DNA from: Myxococcota bacterium
GTDB lineage: Bacteria > Myxococcota_A > Bradymonadia > UBA7976 > UBA1532
Assembly (NCBI GenBank): GCA_023150895.1
Contig: JAKLJY010000063.1
Span: forward strand, 1-42,611
Length of the DNA: 42,611 nucleotides
Reading direction: 5' to 3'
This document shows positions 8,625 to 16,784 of this stretch, piece after piece; positions within the stretch are counted from its first letter, which is position 1; every line of letters begins with the position of its first letter. Both the position numbers and the translations under genes were made by a program. The notes under the pieces were generated by a model, which was given only the letters and a program-made list of their open reading frames with translations, did not search any database and was not told the DNA's origin.

Positions 8625-9578
8625 TCACTCCGCGACGAAGCAGTTGAACGACTTGGGTGCCGTCGCCAGGTCGCGGAAACTGCCGCGGATGTCGAGCAGG
8701 CCGATCATCTCGGTGACCCGGCCGGGGGCGAGGTTGAGCACCATGCTCCCCATGAAGTCGAACTGCAGGTAGAGGCCGAGGCCCGCCCCGCCCGCCTTCT
8801 GGTCGATCTGGTCGTCGCCGCGGCGCAGGCCCTTGCCGACGTACCCCTTCAGCGTCTCGACCTTCAACGCACCGAACGGATCGCGGATGCCGAGCGCAAA
8901 CGTGCGGCCATCACTGCCGAAAGACAACGTGCTCTGTTCGGCGTGTCCGAGGGCGACCGGTGTGTGCCGGGTGAGATGCGCGAATTTCGGCCGACCCTCC
9001 GCGTCGAGGGGCGCGTCGTAGATCGCGTTCATGATCATCTCATCGGCGATGTCTTGCAGGCGACGCATCACACGGCCGCCGATGCCGAGCTGCCCCATGT
9101 GTTCGGCGATGCGGTTGAGCGCCGTCGCCTTGTCGTCACTGCACGTCAGCCGGATTTCCTGAATCTGTGCGCCCCACGGCAGGTAACACGGCAGACCGAG
9201 GACCCCGCCGCGCTCGAGCTTGCGCAGCGTGGCCGCGAGCTCCTCCATGAACCAGGGGCTCTCGAGGGCGAGCAGATGGCCGAACCACGGCTCGGCGAGC
9301 AACTCCGGGAAACACGGGGGCGGCGAGGGATGGGCGAGCAGCAGGAGCGTCGTCTGGGGGGCCGCCGCGTGGAGATTCCGGAGGGCCTCGAGGGGGGCGT
9401 CCCCGAGCGCCGCGAGATCGAGCAGCGCGTACGTCACCGGGCGCTCCCCGAGGCGCAGGACGCCGCGCTCGACGTCCGGCTCGTGGGAGGCATGGCCGCC
9501 CGCGCAGACCACCACCCGCGAGGCGGCGCGCAGCCGGAGCGCGTCGCCGATCAGCAGGGCGGAGAAGTGGGGGTGCAT
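8625..9578 (-). CDS. RsbW-like (GHKL) ATPase with divergent N-terminal domain (317 aa)
   Basis: Residues about 175-300 look like a GHKL ATPase of the anti-sigma type: N-box D-E-M-I-M-N-A near 178, D-P-F-G near 231 and a G-G-A-G-L-G-L glycine loop near 260. There is no phosphoacceptor His box, so this is an RsbW/SpoIIAB-like kinase rather than a sensor kinase. The N-terminal ~125 residues have alternating hydrophobic strands that could be a degenerate receiver-like fold, but no phosphorylation site is clear. Its ATG overlaps the preceding stop by one base (TGATG), making it the last gene of a coupled operon with the TPR and PhnD-like genes. In the family, such ATPases phosphorylate STAS antagonists; a STAS protein is encoded at 17341-18156. 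That pairing is inferred. Confidence 0.72.
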   Translation of the reverse strand: MHPHFSALLIGDALRLRAASRVVVCAGGHASHEPDVERGVLRLGERPVTYALLDLAALGDAPLEALRNLHAAAPQTTLLLLAHPSPPPCFPELLAEPWFGHLLALESPWFMEELAATLRKLERGGVLGLPCYLPWGAQIQEIRLTCSDDKATALNRIAEHMGQLGIGGRVMRRLQDIADEMIMNAIYDAPLDAEGRPKFAHLTRHTPVALGHAEQSTLSFGSDGRTFALGIRDPFGALKVETLKGYVGKGLRRGDDQIDQKAGGAGLGLYLQFDFMGSMVLNLAPGRVTEMIGLLDIRGSFRDLATAPKSFNCFVAE

Positions 9579-10573
9579 CAGAAGGCGTCCGCCGGCGCGG
9601 GCGGCACGAAGACCGCGTCCGCCGCGGGGGGCTCCTGCACCAGCGCGGGGGGGACCGCCGGGTCGAGGTGACTCGTCGGGGGTGGCAGATTGCCGACGGG
9701 GCTCGCGAGCACGGGCTCGGTCGTGGCGCCGCCCGGCGGGCTGCCGAGCGCGGAGCGCAGCGCCGTGAGCGCCGCGCTGCCCCCGTTGTAGGGCCCGAAA
9801 CCGTCGTAGGCCTCCGTCGGCGCGGCGAGGCCCACGATGGCCTTCTTCACGGCGGCCGCAACCGCCGGGTCCACGGCCCGGACACGTACGAAAACGGGCA
9901 ACGGCGCCGCGCGGCTGGTGAAGACGGGGGAGAGTCCGCCCCCCGAGCCCTCGTACCCGATGGTGACGCGGGCCTTGCCGAGCTGCACGACGGAGAGGGC
10001 GGCCTGGGCGTCCCGCACGGGCTTGGCGCGCTTGAAGTAGTCGGGACCGACCTGCCCCTGAAAGATGAAGTTCGACAGGAAGCGGTCTTCATTGGCGCCG
10101 ACGTCGAACAGCACGATGGGTTGCCCCGCCAGCGCGCTCACACTGCCCGCGCCGCCGCCGGCGAGCACGATGAGGGGGCGCGCCGGGTTGCCCCCGGACT
10201 GCGCTTGCGCGAGCGGTTCGAGGCCGCCGTGCTGAAGCGCGTACGCGGCGTCGACCGCGGCGAAGTCCACCGCCCCAGCGGCCACCTGCGCCTGGAACTC
10301 GCCCGCGGCGCCGAATGCGCGGCCCCGGACCGGCTGCCCGAGCGCGCTCTCGAGTCCGCGGGCGAGCGTCTCGGCGTAGCGCGCCCGCGACAGCGAGTCG
10401 GGGAAATAGACCGATGGCATGTAGACACCGACGGCGACGGCCGTCCCCGCCGCGGGCTCCGGACCGGAGGCCGGTGCCGCCGGACTCTGGGCGTGCGCGG
10501 TCGAATCTGCGAACGCGAGCAACAACGCGGACAGACCGATGCCCCGGATGAGAAAACGGCGACGGTCGTTCAT
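9578..10573 (-). CDS. PhnD-like periplasmic substrate-binding protein with Tat-type signal (331 aa)
   Basis: The start at 10573 overlaps the stop of the TPR gene by four bases (ATGA) and opens with an Arg-Arg-rich n-region (N-D-R-R-R-F-L), a hydrophobic stretch and an A-x-A site ending A-H-A-Q. This looks like a Tat export signal. Residues about 40-280 resemble the phosphonate/thiamine-type binding fold: an early V-G-V-Y-M-P, a Y-A-E-T-L helix, F-A-A-V-D-A-A-Y, and a central repeated lobe with F-L-S-N-F. The last ~50 residues are Pro/Ala-rich. No ABC permease or ATPase gene is nearby, so it may act as a sensory or scaffold protein for the operon rather than in uptake. The open frame extends upstream, but that part is antisense-like and lacks a signal. 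Confidence 0.7.
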   Translation of the reverse strand: MNDRRRFLIRGIGLSALLLAFADSTAHAQSPAAPASGPEPAAGTAVAVGVYMPSVYFPDSLSRARYAETLARGLESALGQPVRGRAFGAAGEFQAQVAAGAVDFAAVDAAYALQHGGLEPLAQAQSGGNPARPLIVLAGGGAGSVSALAGQPIVLFDVGANEDRFLSNFIFQGQVGPDYFKRAKPVRDAQAALSVVQLGKARVTIGYEGSGGGLSPVFTSRAAPLPVFVRVRAVDPAVAAAVKKAIVGLAAPTEAYDGFGPYNGGSAALTALRSALGSPPGGATTEPVLASPVGNLPPPTSHLDPAVPPALVQEPPAADAVFVPPAPADAF

Positions 10574-13032
10574 GGTGCGAACCCGAAGATGCGACGCTTG
10601 GCCTCGGCGAGGTCCCGGGCCTTCGCGGCGTGCGGACCGCCGAGCTGCCCGGCACGCTGAAACGCCTTGTAGGCGTCCTCGTGACGGGCCTGCACTTCGA
10701 GCGCGATGCCCAGATTGAACCACGCCTCGGGGACCGTCCCGGTGAGCGCCCGGAGGCGGGCCTCGAGCTTCGCTTTGCGGTTCGCGCGCAGCTCGGCCGC
10801 CAGCAGGTTGTGGTCGACCACGGCGTCCCGACCGAGCGCGGCCGCGGCCTTGAGGTGTTTGGCGGCCTCGCCGAAGGCGCCCCCGGCCCAGGCCTTCTCG
10901 GCGAGTCGTTCGTAGGCCCGGCGCAGAACGCGGGCCTCGGCCCCGCCCTTGTTGCGCAGGGCCTTGCTGCCCTCGAGGAGAGTGACGGCGCGATCTTCGC
11001 GGCGGTTGAGCAGCGCGGTGAAGGCGGCCAGGTGGTCGAGGTGCCCGGGCGGCGCGCTCGCGAGCCAGGGCGCCGACCGCGCGTCGCCCTTCTCCACGGC
11101 GGCCAGCTTCGCCTGCCAGGTCGCCGCGGCCCCCGCGTCGCCCCGTCGAAGCGCCAGGATGAGCGCGAGATAGTGGGCGCGGTGGGCGAGGCCGACGTCG
11201 AGGGCATCTTCGTTGCGCAGCGCGGCCTTGAGCGCCTCGGCACCGGCCGCGCCGCCGCCGTCGCGCAGCTCGCGGGCGGCGCGCGACAGATGGGCGACCG
11301 TCAGGTTGCGCGCCGACGTGGCATCCGTCGGGACGGCGCGCACGGCCGCTTCGAGGGCGCGGACCGCGGCTTCCGGATCGCCCGCCCGCAGCGCGGCGGC
11401 GCCGAGCACGGCGAGACCGGCGGGCGCCTGTGCCGCGGCCGGGACCGACTCGGCGGCCGTCCGGGCCTCCGCCGGTTTACCCGCGGCGAGCAGCACCCGT
11501 GCCCGTGAGATCTGGACGCTGGGGTCCGCGGGGGCGAGCCGAGTCGCCGCCTCCACCTCGGCCTGGGCCTCCGCGGAGCGCCCGGCGGCCTGCAGGGCCA
11601 CGGCCAGGTTCGCGCGCAGGAGGGCGGTGCCGGGCGCTGCGGCCACGGCCTGCCGCAGCAACGTCTCCGCACCGGGCGCGTCTCCGTTGCCGAGCCGGGC
11701 CCGTGCCGCCCCCGAGAGGACATGCGCGGCGGCGTCGCGGACGAAACCGTCGGTCGCGTCGAGCGCGAGCGCGCGGGTCGCGGCGGCCTCGGCTTCGGGC
11801 CACTGCTTGCGCCCCGCGCGGGTCAGCGCGAGGTTGGCCTGCAGGCGGGCCTTGTCGGGCGCGCCGTCGACCGCCTGCTGGTGCAGCGTGGCCGCCGCGT
11901 CCCATTGACCGCGCTTTCGGGCGAGCGTCCCCAGGGCCGAGGCCACCCAGGCGTCGGCGGGGGCCAGGCGGCGGGCGACGTCGAGCGCCTTCTGCGCCTC
12001 GTCGAGCGCCCCGCGACGCAGATGAATGAGCCCGATCTTGTAGTGCACGATCGCCACGTCGCCCTTGAGGCGGACGGCCTGCCCCAACGAGGCCAACGCT
12101 TCGGCGTCCTTCGTCGGCCCGAGCTCGAACAGCGAGCTGCCCAGGAAGTAGTGGCCGTTGAAGCCGTCGGGTTTCATCGCCACGAACGTCCGGAACTGCG
12201 CGGCGGCTTCGGCGTACTTCTTCCACTGGAAGTAGGCCTGCCCGAGGTTGAAGACCACGCTCTCGCGTTTGGGTTCCCGGCGCAGGGCGTCCGTCAGCAG
12301 CTCGACGGCCTTCTCGTAGTTGCCGAGCTGAAAGTGGCAGGTGCCCAGGTTGATCTGCACCTGGATGTTGTCCGGCGAAGCACGCCGCACGTCCTCGAAC
12401 GCCCGCAGGGCCTCCGGGTACTTCTCGGCCTTGAAGTAGGCGTTCCCGAGCGTCCCCCGGGCCTGCACGTCGTCGGGCCGCACCCGCAGGTAGGTCTCGA
12501 GGGCCGTCTGCGCCCGAGGCAGGTCACCGGCCTTGTAGTAGTGCGTGCCGAGGACCAGGCTGGCCTCGGGGAACGCCTCCGCCTGCTGCGCCACCCGCTC
12601 GAGGTGCGGCAGCCCCTCCGCGGCGCGGCCGGCGCGCAGCAAGTGGTTGCCCAGCCAGAACGCCGGCTCGGGGCTGTCCGGCGACCGCTCGACCGCCGCC
12701 CGCAGGCGCGGGATCGCCCGCTCCGACTGCCCGGTCGAGTAGGTGGCCAGCCCGAACTTGGCGAGGGCGTCGACGTAGGCGAGGTCCGCCTCCAGCGCCT
12801 TCTCGAAGGCGTCGGCGGCCTCCCGGGTGCGCGCCTCGGCCGTCGCCGCGTCCCCGGCGGCGCGGGCGACCTCGGCGGCGGACAGCAGGCGCTCCCCCTC
12901 GGCGAAGTGACGCTGCGCCGCCCCCTCGGGCTGGTAGCGCCCCTGGGCCTGGGCGGTGGCCGGGGCGAACGCGACCGCGCCCGTCGCGACGAGCGCCGCC
13001 AGAGACCAGCGTCGGGACCATGCGGGGCACAT
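10570..13032 (-). CDS. exported TPR-repeat protein (820 aa)
   Basis: The ATG at 13032 begins a Sec-type signal peptide (M-C-P-A-W-S-R-R-W-S, hydrophobic core, A-x-A before Q-G-R-Y). The mature protein is almost wholly helical 34-residue repeats with TPR spacing (A-x-x-x-L-G-x-x-x-x; A-x-x-x-L-x-x-A-L-x-x-x-P), from about residue 35 to 790. The first half is well conserved between repeats (for example L-G-N-A-Y-F-K-A-E-K-Y-P-E-A-L); the second half is more Ala-rich and degenerate. It probably acts as a periplasmic or outer-membrane-associated protein-interaction scaffold. It is the first gene of a coupled operon with the PhnD-like protein and the ATPase. The frame stays open beyond 13032, but only antisense to tpm. 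Confidence 0.82.
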   Translation of the reverse strand: MCPAWSRRWSLAALVATGAVAFAPATAQAQGRYQPEGAAQRHFAEGERLLSAAEVARAAGDAATAEARTREAADAFEKALEADLAYVDALAKFGLATYSTGQSERAIPRLRAAVERSPDSPEPAFWLGNHLLRAGRAAEGLPHLERVAQQAEAFPEASLVLGTHYYKAGDLPRAQTALETYLRVRPDDVQARGTLGNAYFKAEKYPEALRAFEDVRRASPDNIQVQINLGTCHFQLGNYEKAVELLTDALRREPKRESVVFNLGQAYFQWKKYAEAAAQFRTFVAMKPDGFNGHYFLGSSLFELGPTKDAEALASLGQAVRLKGDVAIVHYKIGLIHLRRGALDEAQKALDVARRLAPADAWVASALGTLARKRGQWDAAATLHQQAVDGAPDKARLQANLALTRAGRKQWPEAEAAATRALALDATDGFVRDAAAHVLSGAARARLGNGDAPGAETLLRQAVAAAPGTALLRANLAVALQAAGRSAEAQAEVEAATRLAPADPSVQISRARVLLAAGKPAEARTAAESVPAAAQAPAGLAVLGAAALRAGDPEAAVRALEAAVRAVPTDATSARNLTVAHLSRAARELRDGGGAAGAEALKAALRNEDALDVGLAHRAHYLALILALRRGDAGAAATWQAKLAAVEKGDARSAPWLASAPPGHLDHLAAFTALLNRREDRAVTLLEGSKALRNKGGAEARVLRRAYERLAEKAWAGGAFGEAAKHLKAAAALGRDAVVDHNLLAAELRANRKAKLEARLRALTGTVPEAWFNLGIALEVQARHEDAYKAFQRAGQLGGPHAAKARDLAEAKRRIFGFAP

Positions 13033-13072
13033 GGCGCGGACACTATTGCTTCTGCCGCCGACGCGCAATTTA

Positions 13073-13086
13073 CTGCGCCGGCGCAG
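13073..13086. promoter_or_regulatory. perfect 14-bp palindrome in the divergent TPR/tpm gap
   Basis: CTGCGCCGGCGCAG is perfectly self-complementary and lies in the 103-bp gap between the divergent starts at 13032 and 13136. A second arm pair, GCGCA and TGCGC, overlaps it on the left side (13062-13078). It could be an operator or simply a GC-rich chance palindrome; I see no regulator gene beside it. Confidence 0.3.
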
Positions 13087-13135
13087 CGGGGCGGTCCCGC
13101 CGCGCGCCGGGAGACCGACCGGAGCAGGGAGAGCG

Positions 13136-13810
13136 ATGGACGTCGAGTTCTGGATGGGTCGCTGGGAGCGGGGCGAGACCGGCTGGCACAAACCGGGCGC
13201 GAACCCGTACCTGACGCGGTACTGGGCCGACGCCCGGGTCCAGCCCGGCGGTCGCGTGTTCGTGCCGCTCTGTGGCAAGACGCTGGACATGGCCTGGCTC
13301 GCCGCGCAGGGGCACGCGGTCCTCGGCGTCGAGTGCAGCCCCCTGGCCGTCAGCGCGTTCTTCGCCGACGCCGGCCTGACGCCGACGACACGCGACGTCG
13401 GGCCGTTTCGCGTCTCCGAGGCCGGGGGCATCGCCATCGCGTGCGGCGACGTCTTCGACCTCGAGCATCTCGACATGACGGGCGTCGCCGGCCTCTACGA
13501 CCGGGCGTCGCTCATCGCACTGCCCGAGGACATGCGGGCGCGGTATGCCGAGACGCTGTGCGCCACGCTGCCCGCCGGCACCCGCGGTCTGACGATCACC
13601 ATCGAGTACGATCAGGCGCTGCGGGCCGGGCCGCCGTTCAGCGTCGGCGCCCCGGAGGTCCACGCGCGCTTCGGGACGCGCTTCGCCATCACCCAACTCT
13701 GCGACGACGACATCCTGGCCGAGAACCCCGGGTTCGTGGCCGCCGGGGTTCCGTGGCTGCGGGAGCATGCGTTCGCGCTCGGGATCAAGCCGCGGGCGGG
13801 AATCTCTTGA
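13136..13810 (+). CDS. tpm: thiopurine S-methyltransferase family protein (224 aa)
   Basis: This is a SAM-dependent methyltransferase of the TPMT family. Evidence: N-terminal M-D-V-E-F-W then W followed by G-W-H-K-P; the family hallmark V-F-V-P-L-C-G-K-T-L-D-M at residues 41-52, immediately followed by W-L-A-x-x-G-H and V-x-G-V-E; and D-R-A-S-L-I-A-L-P near residue 122. Length is normal for bacterial Tpm (about 215-220 aa). A purine-rich AGGGA sits 5 bases before the ATG. Bacterial members methylate thiopurines and some selenium or tellurium compounds; the natural substrate here cannot be read. Transcribed divergently from the TPR operon; it lies 95 bp before the metallothionein-like gene. 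Confidence 0.9.
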   Translation: MDVEFWMGRWERGETGWHKPGANPYLTRYWADARVQPGGRVFVPLCGKTLDMAWLAAQGHAVLGVECSPLAVSAFFADAGLTPTTRDVGPFRVSEAGGIAIACGDVFDLEHLDMTGVAGLYDRASLIALPEDMRARYAETLCATLPAGTRGLTITIEYDQALRAGPPFSVGAPEVHARFGTRFAITQLCDDDILAENPGFVAAGVPWLREHAFALGIKPRAGIS

Positions 13811-13905
13811 TTTTTTCTACGGTTGCGTCACAAAGCGCCCGTCCGCGTCCGCCCGAGCGGTCGCTCCAGCCCCGCAACGAACGTTCGAAGAGGAGATCGA
13901 GAGGC

Positions 13906-14268
13906 ATGAAGTTCCTGCTTTTTTCCCTGACCCTGTTCCTGGCCGCCGCTTGCGGTGGCGCGCACCACGCCGGCGAGAAGCCCTGCCACGGCGACAAGGC
14001 CGCGGGCGAGAAGCCCTGCGACAAGCCCTGTGACGGCGAGATGAAGGCCGCTGCCGAGGCGCCCTGCCACGGCGAGGCGAAGGCCGCTGCGGCAGCCGCC
14101 CCGTGCGACTGCGGCAAGTCCGGCGCCGACTGCAAGTGCGGCCAGCCGGGTGCGGCCTGCGACTGCGGCAAGTCGGGCGCCGACTGCAAGTGCGCGAAGC
14201 CCGCCGCCCCGGCCAGCGAGGCCCCCGCTGCGCCGGCCAGCGCCGCCGCGCCCGTCAGCGCGCCCTGA
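13906..14268 (+). CDS. small Cys-rich metallothionein-like lipoprotein (120 aa)
   Basis: The ATG at 13906 follows AGGAG (13891-13895). The protein has a lipobox L-A-A-A-C with Cys16, then 12 further Cys in 80 residues: Cys27, 38, 42, 54, 67, 69, 76, 78, 85, 87, 94 and 96. The core is two copies of C-D-C-G-K-S-G-A-D-C-K-C joined by G-Q-P-G-A-A, preceded by P-C-H-G and K-P-C-D segments and followed by an Ala/Pro tail. Paired C-x-C motifs are typical of soft-metal thiolate clusters, but I do not recognise a named metallothionein family, and a lipid-anchored version is unusual. It probably sequesters metal outside the cytoplasm; this is an inference. It may share control with tpm upstream, and it converges on the FGE-like gene with only 12 bp between. 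Confidence 0.75.
   Translation: MKFLLFSLTLFLAAACGGAHHAGEKPCHGDKAAGEKPCDKPCDGEMKAAAEAPCHGEAKAAAAAAPCDCGKSGADCKCGQPGAACDCGKSGADCKCAKPAAPASEAPAAPASAAAPVSAP
14104..14194 (+). repeat. 37-bp direct repeat, 54-bp period, encoding the C-x-C core
   Basis: Bases 14104-14140 and 14158-14194 are identical except for one third-codon-position change (TCC against TCG). The copies encode the same 12-residue Cys motif, which indicates a recent internal duplication of the metal-site module. Confidence 0.9.
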
Positions 14269-14280
14269 TTCGAGCGCCCG

Positions 14281-15129
14281 TCACCGTTCGCGACAGCAGC
14301 GGAAGCCCAGATCGGCGTCCGCGTACTGTTCGTTGATGAACAGGGACTCGAAACACCCCGCGTACTCCTGCTGGTAGGTCGACGCGTTGACCCGCCAGCT
14401 GCCACCGCGGCGCTCCCCCTCGGCCGTCATCTCCCACACGTTGCCCGACTGGTCGTAGATGCCGGTCGGCGTGTGGCAGTCCGGCCGCTGGCCCGTCGGT
14501 TCGAGGGCATTGCCCCCGGCGATGTGGTCGTTGCACAGCGCGTCGACGTGCGGGCCGCCATACGGATAGAGGTTCATGTCGGGCCCCGAGCAGGCCGCCT
14601 GCCATTGGGCGTTCGTGCACAGGGAGAAGCCGATGGTCTCGCACGCCGTTCGGGCCTGCGCGACGGTCAGATCCGTCCACGGGAGCACCCCGGGGCGACT
14701 GCACACCCCCGCGGCGTCGAGGCCCCGCTCCGCCGCCGTGGCATCCGGGTGGCTGGCCTCGTAGGCGAAGATCTCGTACCCGTGGAGGACGACGGTGGCG
14801 ACACAGGGCCGTGCGAGGGCGGCGTCGGGTATCGGTGCGGCGTCGGTGTCGTGGGCGTCGGTGGGACGCGCGTCCGCCGCGGGCGCGTCCGTCGCCGGTC
14901 GCAGCGCATCTCCGGCGACGGGCCGTCCCGTGTCCGTGGCGCTCGACCAATCGACGTCGACCGCCCCGTCACTCGACGGGGCCCGCTGCGCATCGCCTCC
15001 GACGGCGACCTGCGCATCGGGTTGCCGGGCGGCGTCGGCCTCGGCGACCCCCTGCCCTGCGCCGGCCGCGTCGCCTCCGCCACAGGCCGTCAACGCGCAC
15101 GCGAGCACGAGCCGGGCCGCGCGGCGCAT
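14281..15129 (-). CDS. lipoprotein with FGE/SUMF1-like domain (282 aa)
   Basis: The ATG at 15129 lies 5 bp after the phosphatase stop. The signal peptide carries lipobox L-T-A-C (Cys16), followed by an Ala/Asp linker to about residue 100. Residues about 105-282 resemble the formylglycine-generating-enzyme (sulfatase-modifying factor) fold: A-x-x-A-C-x-x-x-G-F-x-L-C-T-N-A-Q-W, then Y-P-Y-G, S-G-N-V-W-E-M, R-G-G-S-W and D-L-G-F-R-C-C. In delta-proteobacteria this fold is common in envelope proteins without FGE activity. I cannot confirm the catalytic Cys pair, so enzymatic activity is doubtful; a binding or structural role is more likely. It is the last gene of the STAS-PAS-phosphatase operon. 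Confidence 0.8.
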   Translation of the reverse strand: MRRAARLVLACALTACGGGDAAGAGQGVAEADAARQPDAQVAVGGDAQRAPSSDGAVDVDWSSATDTGRPVAGDALRPATDAPAADARPTDAHDTDAAPIPDAALARPCVATVVLHGYEIFAYEASHPDATAAERGLDAAGVCSRPGVLPWTDLTVAQARTACETIGFSLCTNAQWQAACSGPDMNLYPYGGPHVDALCNDHIAGGNALEPTGQRPDCHTPTGIYDQSGNVWEMTAEGERRGGSWRVNASTYQQEYAGCFESLFINEQYADADLGFRCCRER

Positions 15130-15134
15130 GATCC

Positions 15135-16784
15135 TCACGCGCCCGGCGCCGGCGGCGGCTGCGGTTTCGTGCGGCTGACCGAGACGCGGTTTTCGGTGAA
15201 CTTGCCGACCACCAGCGTGATGTCGTCCTCGGGCCGGGCGAAGTTGACGAACTGCGCCTCGGCGTCGCGCAGGATGCGCTCGAGGATGGCGTCCGGCCCC
15301 TTCTCGAGGGTGGCGGTGATGCTGCGCCGCATGCGCTTCTCGCCGTACTCCTCGCCGTTCTTGCTCATGCCCTCCGTCAGACCGTCCGTGTACCAGACGA
15401 TGACGTCGCCGGGCTCGAAGGGCACGGTGCGCTCCAGGAACCGGCTTTCCATGACGTCTCCGAGGCGGTTGCCGCGCGTGACGAGGGGAACGACCGCGGG
15501 CTCGCCTTCCTGCGCGTGCGCCCGGAACAGAAGCGGGAAGTTGTGCCCCGCATTGGAGAACGTGAGCGTGCGATTGCGGGGATCGATGATGGTCGCGAAG
15601 AAGGTCATCACGAACTTGCGGTTCGCCGCCTCGTAGATCGTCTTGTTGAGCTCCTCGAGCAGGAACGTGCAGGTCAGCTCGCCCTCGGTGACGTGTCGCA
15701 GCGTGTCGCAGCAGCTCTTCGCCGCGGCGGTGATCATCGCGCTGCTGACCCCGTGCCCGGTGACGTCGCCAATGAGCACCAGCAGCTTGTCCTCGACGAG
15801 GTCCGAGAAGCTCCACCAGTCGCCGCCGCAGATGCTCGCGCTCTTGAAGTACCCCTGGAACTGGAAATAACCCTTGTCGATGAGCCGGGAGGGCGGCAGC
15901 AGCGACTCCTGAATCACGCGGGCGACCTCGAGCTCTTTCTCGAGCGTCGCCTTCTCTTTCGTTTCGGTCAGCAACACGCCGATGCGCTCGGCCATGTAGT
16001 TGAAGTTGCGGGCCAGGACGCCGATCTCGTCGTTGGTGGAGATGCGCGCGCGTTCCTTGAGCTCGCCGTGCGCGATGCGCTCGACGCTGTCCGTCAGTTG
16101 CCGAAGCGGACGCGAAATGCGCAGGCTCTGCAGGATACTCAGCACCACCCCGAGCAGAACGATCAGACCGCCGACGAACAGGGCGTTGACGACGCTGCGG
16201 TTCTTGCGCTCCTCGACCCGTGCGGCGATGGCGGCGTTGCGTTCGAGCATCTGCGCCACCGACCAGCCGGCTTCGACCCGACCCGCGGCCTCGCCGCCCG
16301 GGCCCTGCAGCGGCACGGTCGCCACGATGAGCGTCGGCTCGGCGCCCGTGCCCGCCTTGCCGAAGAACTCGAGCTTCGCCGCCCCCCGCGTCTGCGCGCG
16401 CTCGGTCTGTGCCGACAGGCCCGCCTGCGCGCCCGCCGCGTCCCCCTCGGCCGCCACCGCCTTGCCGTCGCCGTCGACGACGCGCACGAAAACGAGGCGC
16501 TCGTCCCCCTGCCGAAGCTGACCGGCCAGGGCCTTGAGGTCCGCATACGCGGAGTTGGCCAGGAAGATCGTCGCCGTGCTCGACAGCGCCGTCGTCACGT
16601 TGAGCGCGTCCGCCGTGACGCCCTGCAGGATGATGGACTGCTGCTCGGTGCGGCTCTCGTCGTGGACCCGGCGCAGGTCGCGCACGTTCATCACGCCGTA
16701 CAGCCCCACCGTGAAGGTGAGCAGCGCGATGGTCGTCGCCATCAGCTTGACGCGGATGGGCAGGCTTTCGAGGGCCTTGAACAC
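15135..16784 (-). CDS. membrane HAMP-SpoIIE (PP2C-type) serine phosphatase (549 aa)
   Basis: The start is a GTG at 16784 overlapping the previous stop by one base (TAGTG); the longer open frame is only shadow. Order: TM1 (about 14-35), periplasmic sensor region to about 195, TM2 (about 197-220), HAMP (about 220-270, containing I-S-R-P-L-R-Q-L and N-D-E-I-G-V-L-A), coiled linker with A-R-V-I-Q-E-S-L-L-P, then a SpoIIE/RsbU phosphatase domain. Metal-site motifs are all present: G-G-D-W-W near 320, G-D-V-T-G-H-G near 338, T-D-G-L-T-E near 466 and E-D-D-I-T-L near 521. Known members dephosphorylate STAS-domain anti-anti-sigma proteins. The operon's STAS protein is the obvious substrate, by inference. 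Confidence 0.92.
   Translation of the reverse strand: MFKALESLPIRVKLMATTIALLTFTVGLYGVMNVRDLRRVHDESRTEQQSIILQGVTADALNVTTALSSTATIFLANSAYADLKALAGQLRQGDERLVFVRVVDGDGKAVAAEGDAAGAQAGLSAQTERAQTRGAAKLEFFGKAGTGAEPTLIVATVPLQGPGGEAAGRVEAGWSVAQMLERNAAIAARVEERKNRSVVNALFVGGLIVLLGVVLSILQSLRISRPLRQLTDSVERIAHGELKERARISTNDEIGVLARNFNYMAERIGVLLTETKEKATLEKELEVARVIQESLLPPSRLIDKGYFQFQGYFKSASICGGDWWSFSDLVEDKLLVLIGDVTGHGVSSAMITAAAKSCCDTLRHVTEGELTCTFLLEELNKTIYEAANRKFVMTFFATIIDPRNRTLTFSNAGHNFPLLFRAHAQEGEPAVVPLVTRGNRLGDVMESRFLERTVPFEPGDVIVWYTDGLTEGMSKNGEEYGEKRMRRSITATLEKGPDAILERILRDAEAQFVNFARPEDDITLVVGKFTENRVSVSRTKPQPPPAPGA

Noticed and set aside
8625-9578. Calling the ATPase a sensor histidine kinase
   Set aside because: No His phosphoacceptor box or dimerisation helices; the short ATPase domain fits the RsbW type better.
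11722-13905. Plus-strand frame upstream of the metallothionein-like gene
   Set aside because: It is antisense to the TPR gene and overlaps tpm in another frame; the real gene starts at 13906 with its own ribosome site and signal peptide.
14281-15129. Calling a true sulfatase-activating enzyme
   Set aside because: The protein is a lipoprotein with no sulfatase gene near it, and the catalytic Cys pair cannot be identified.
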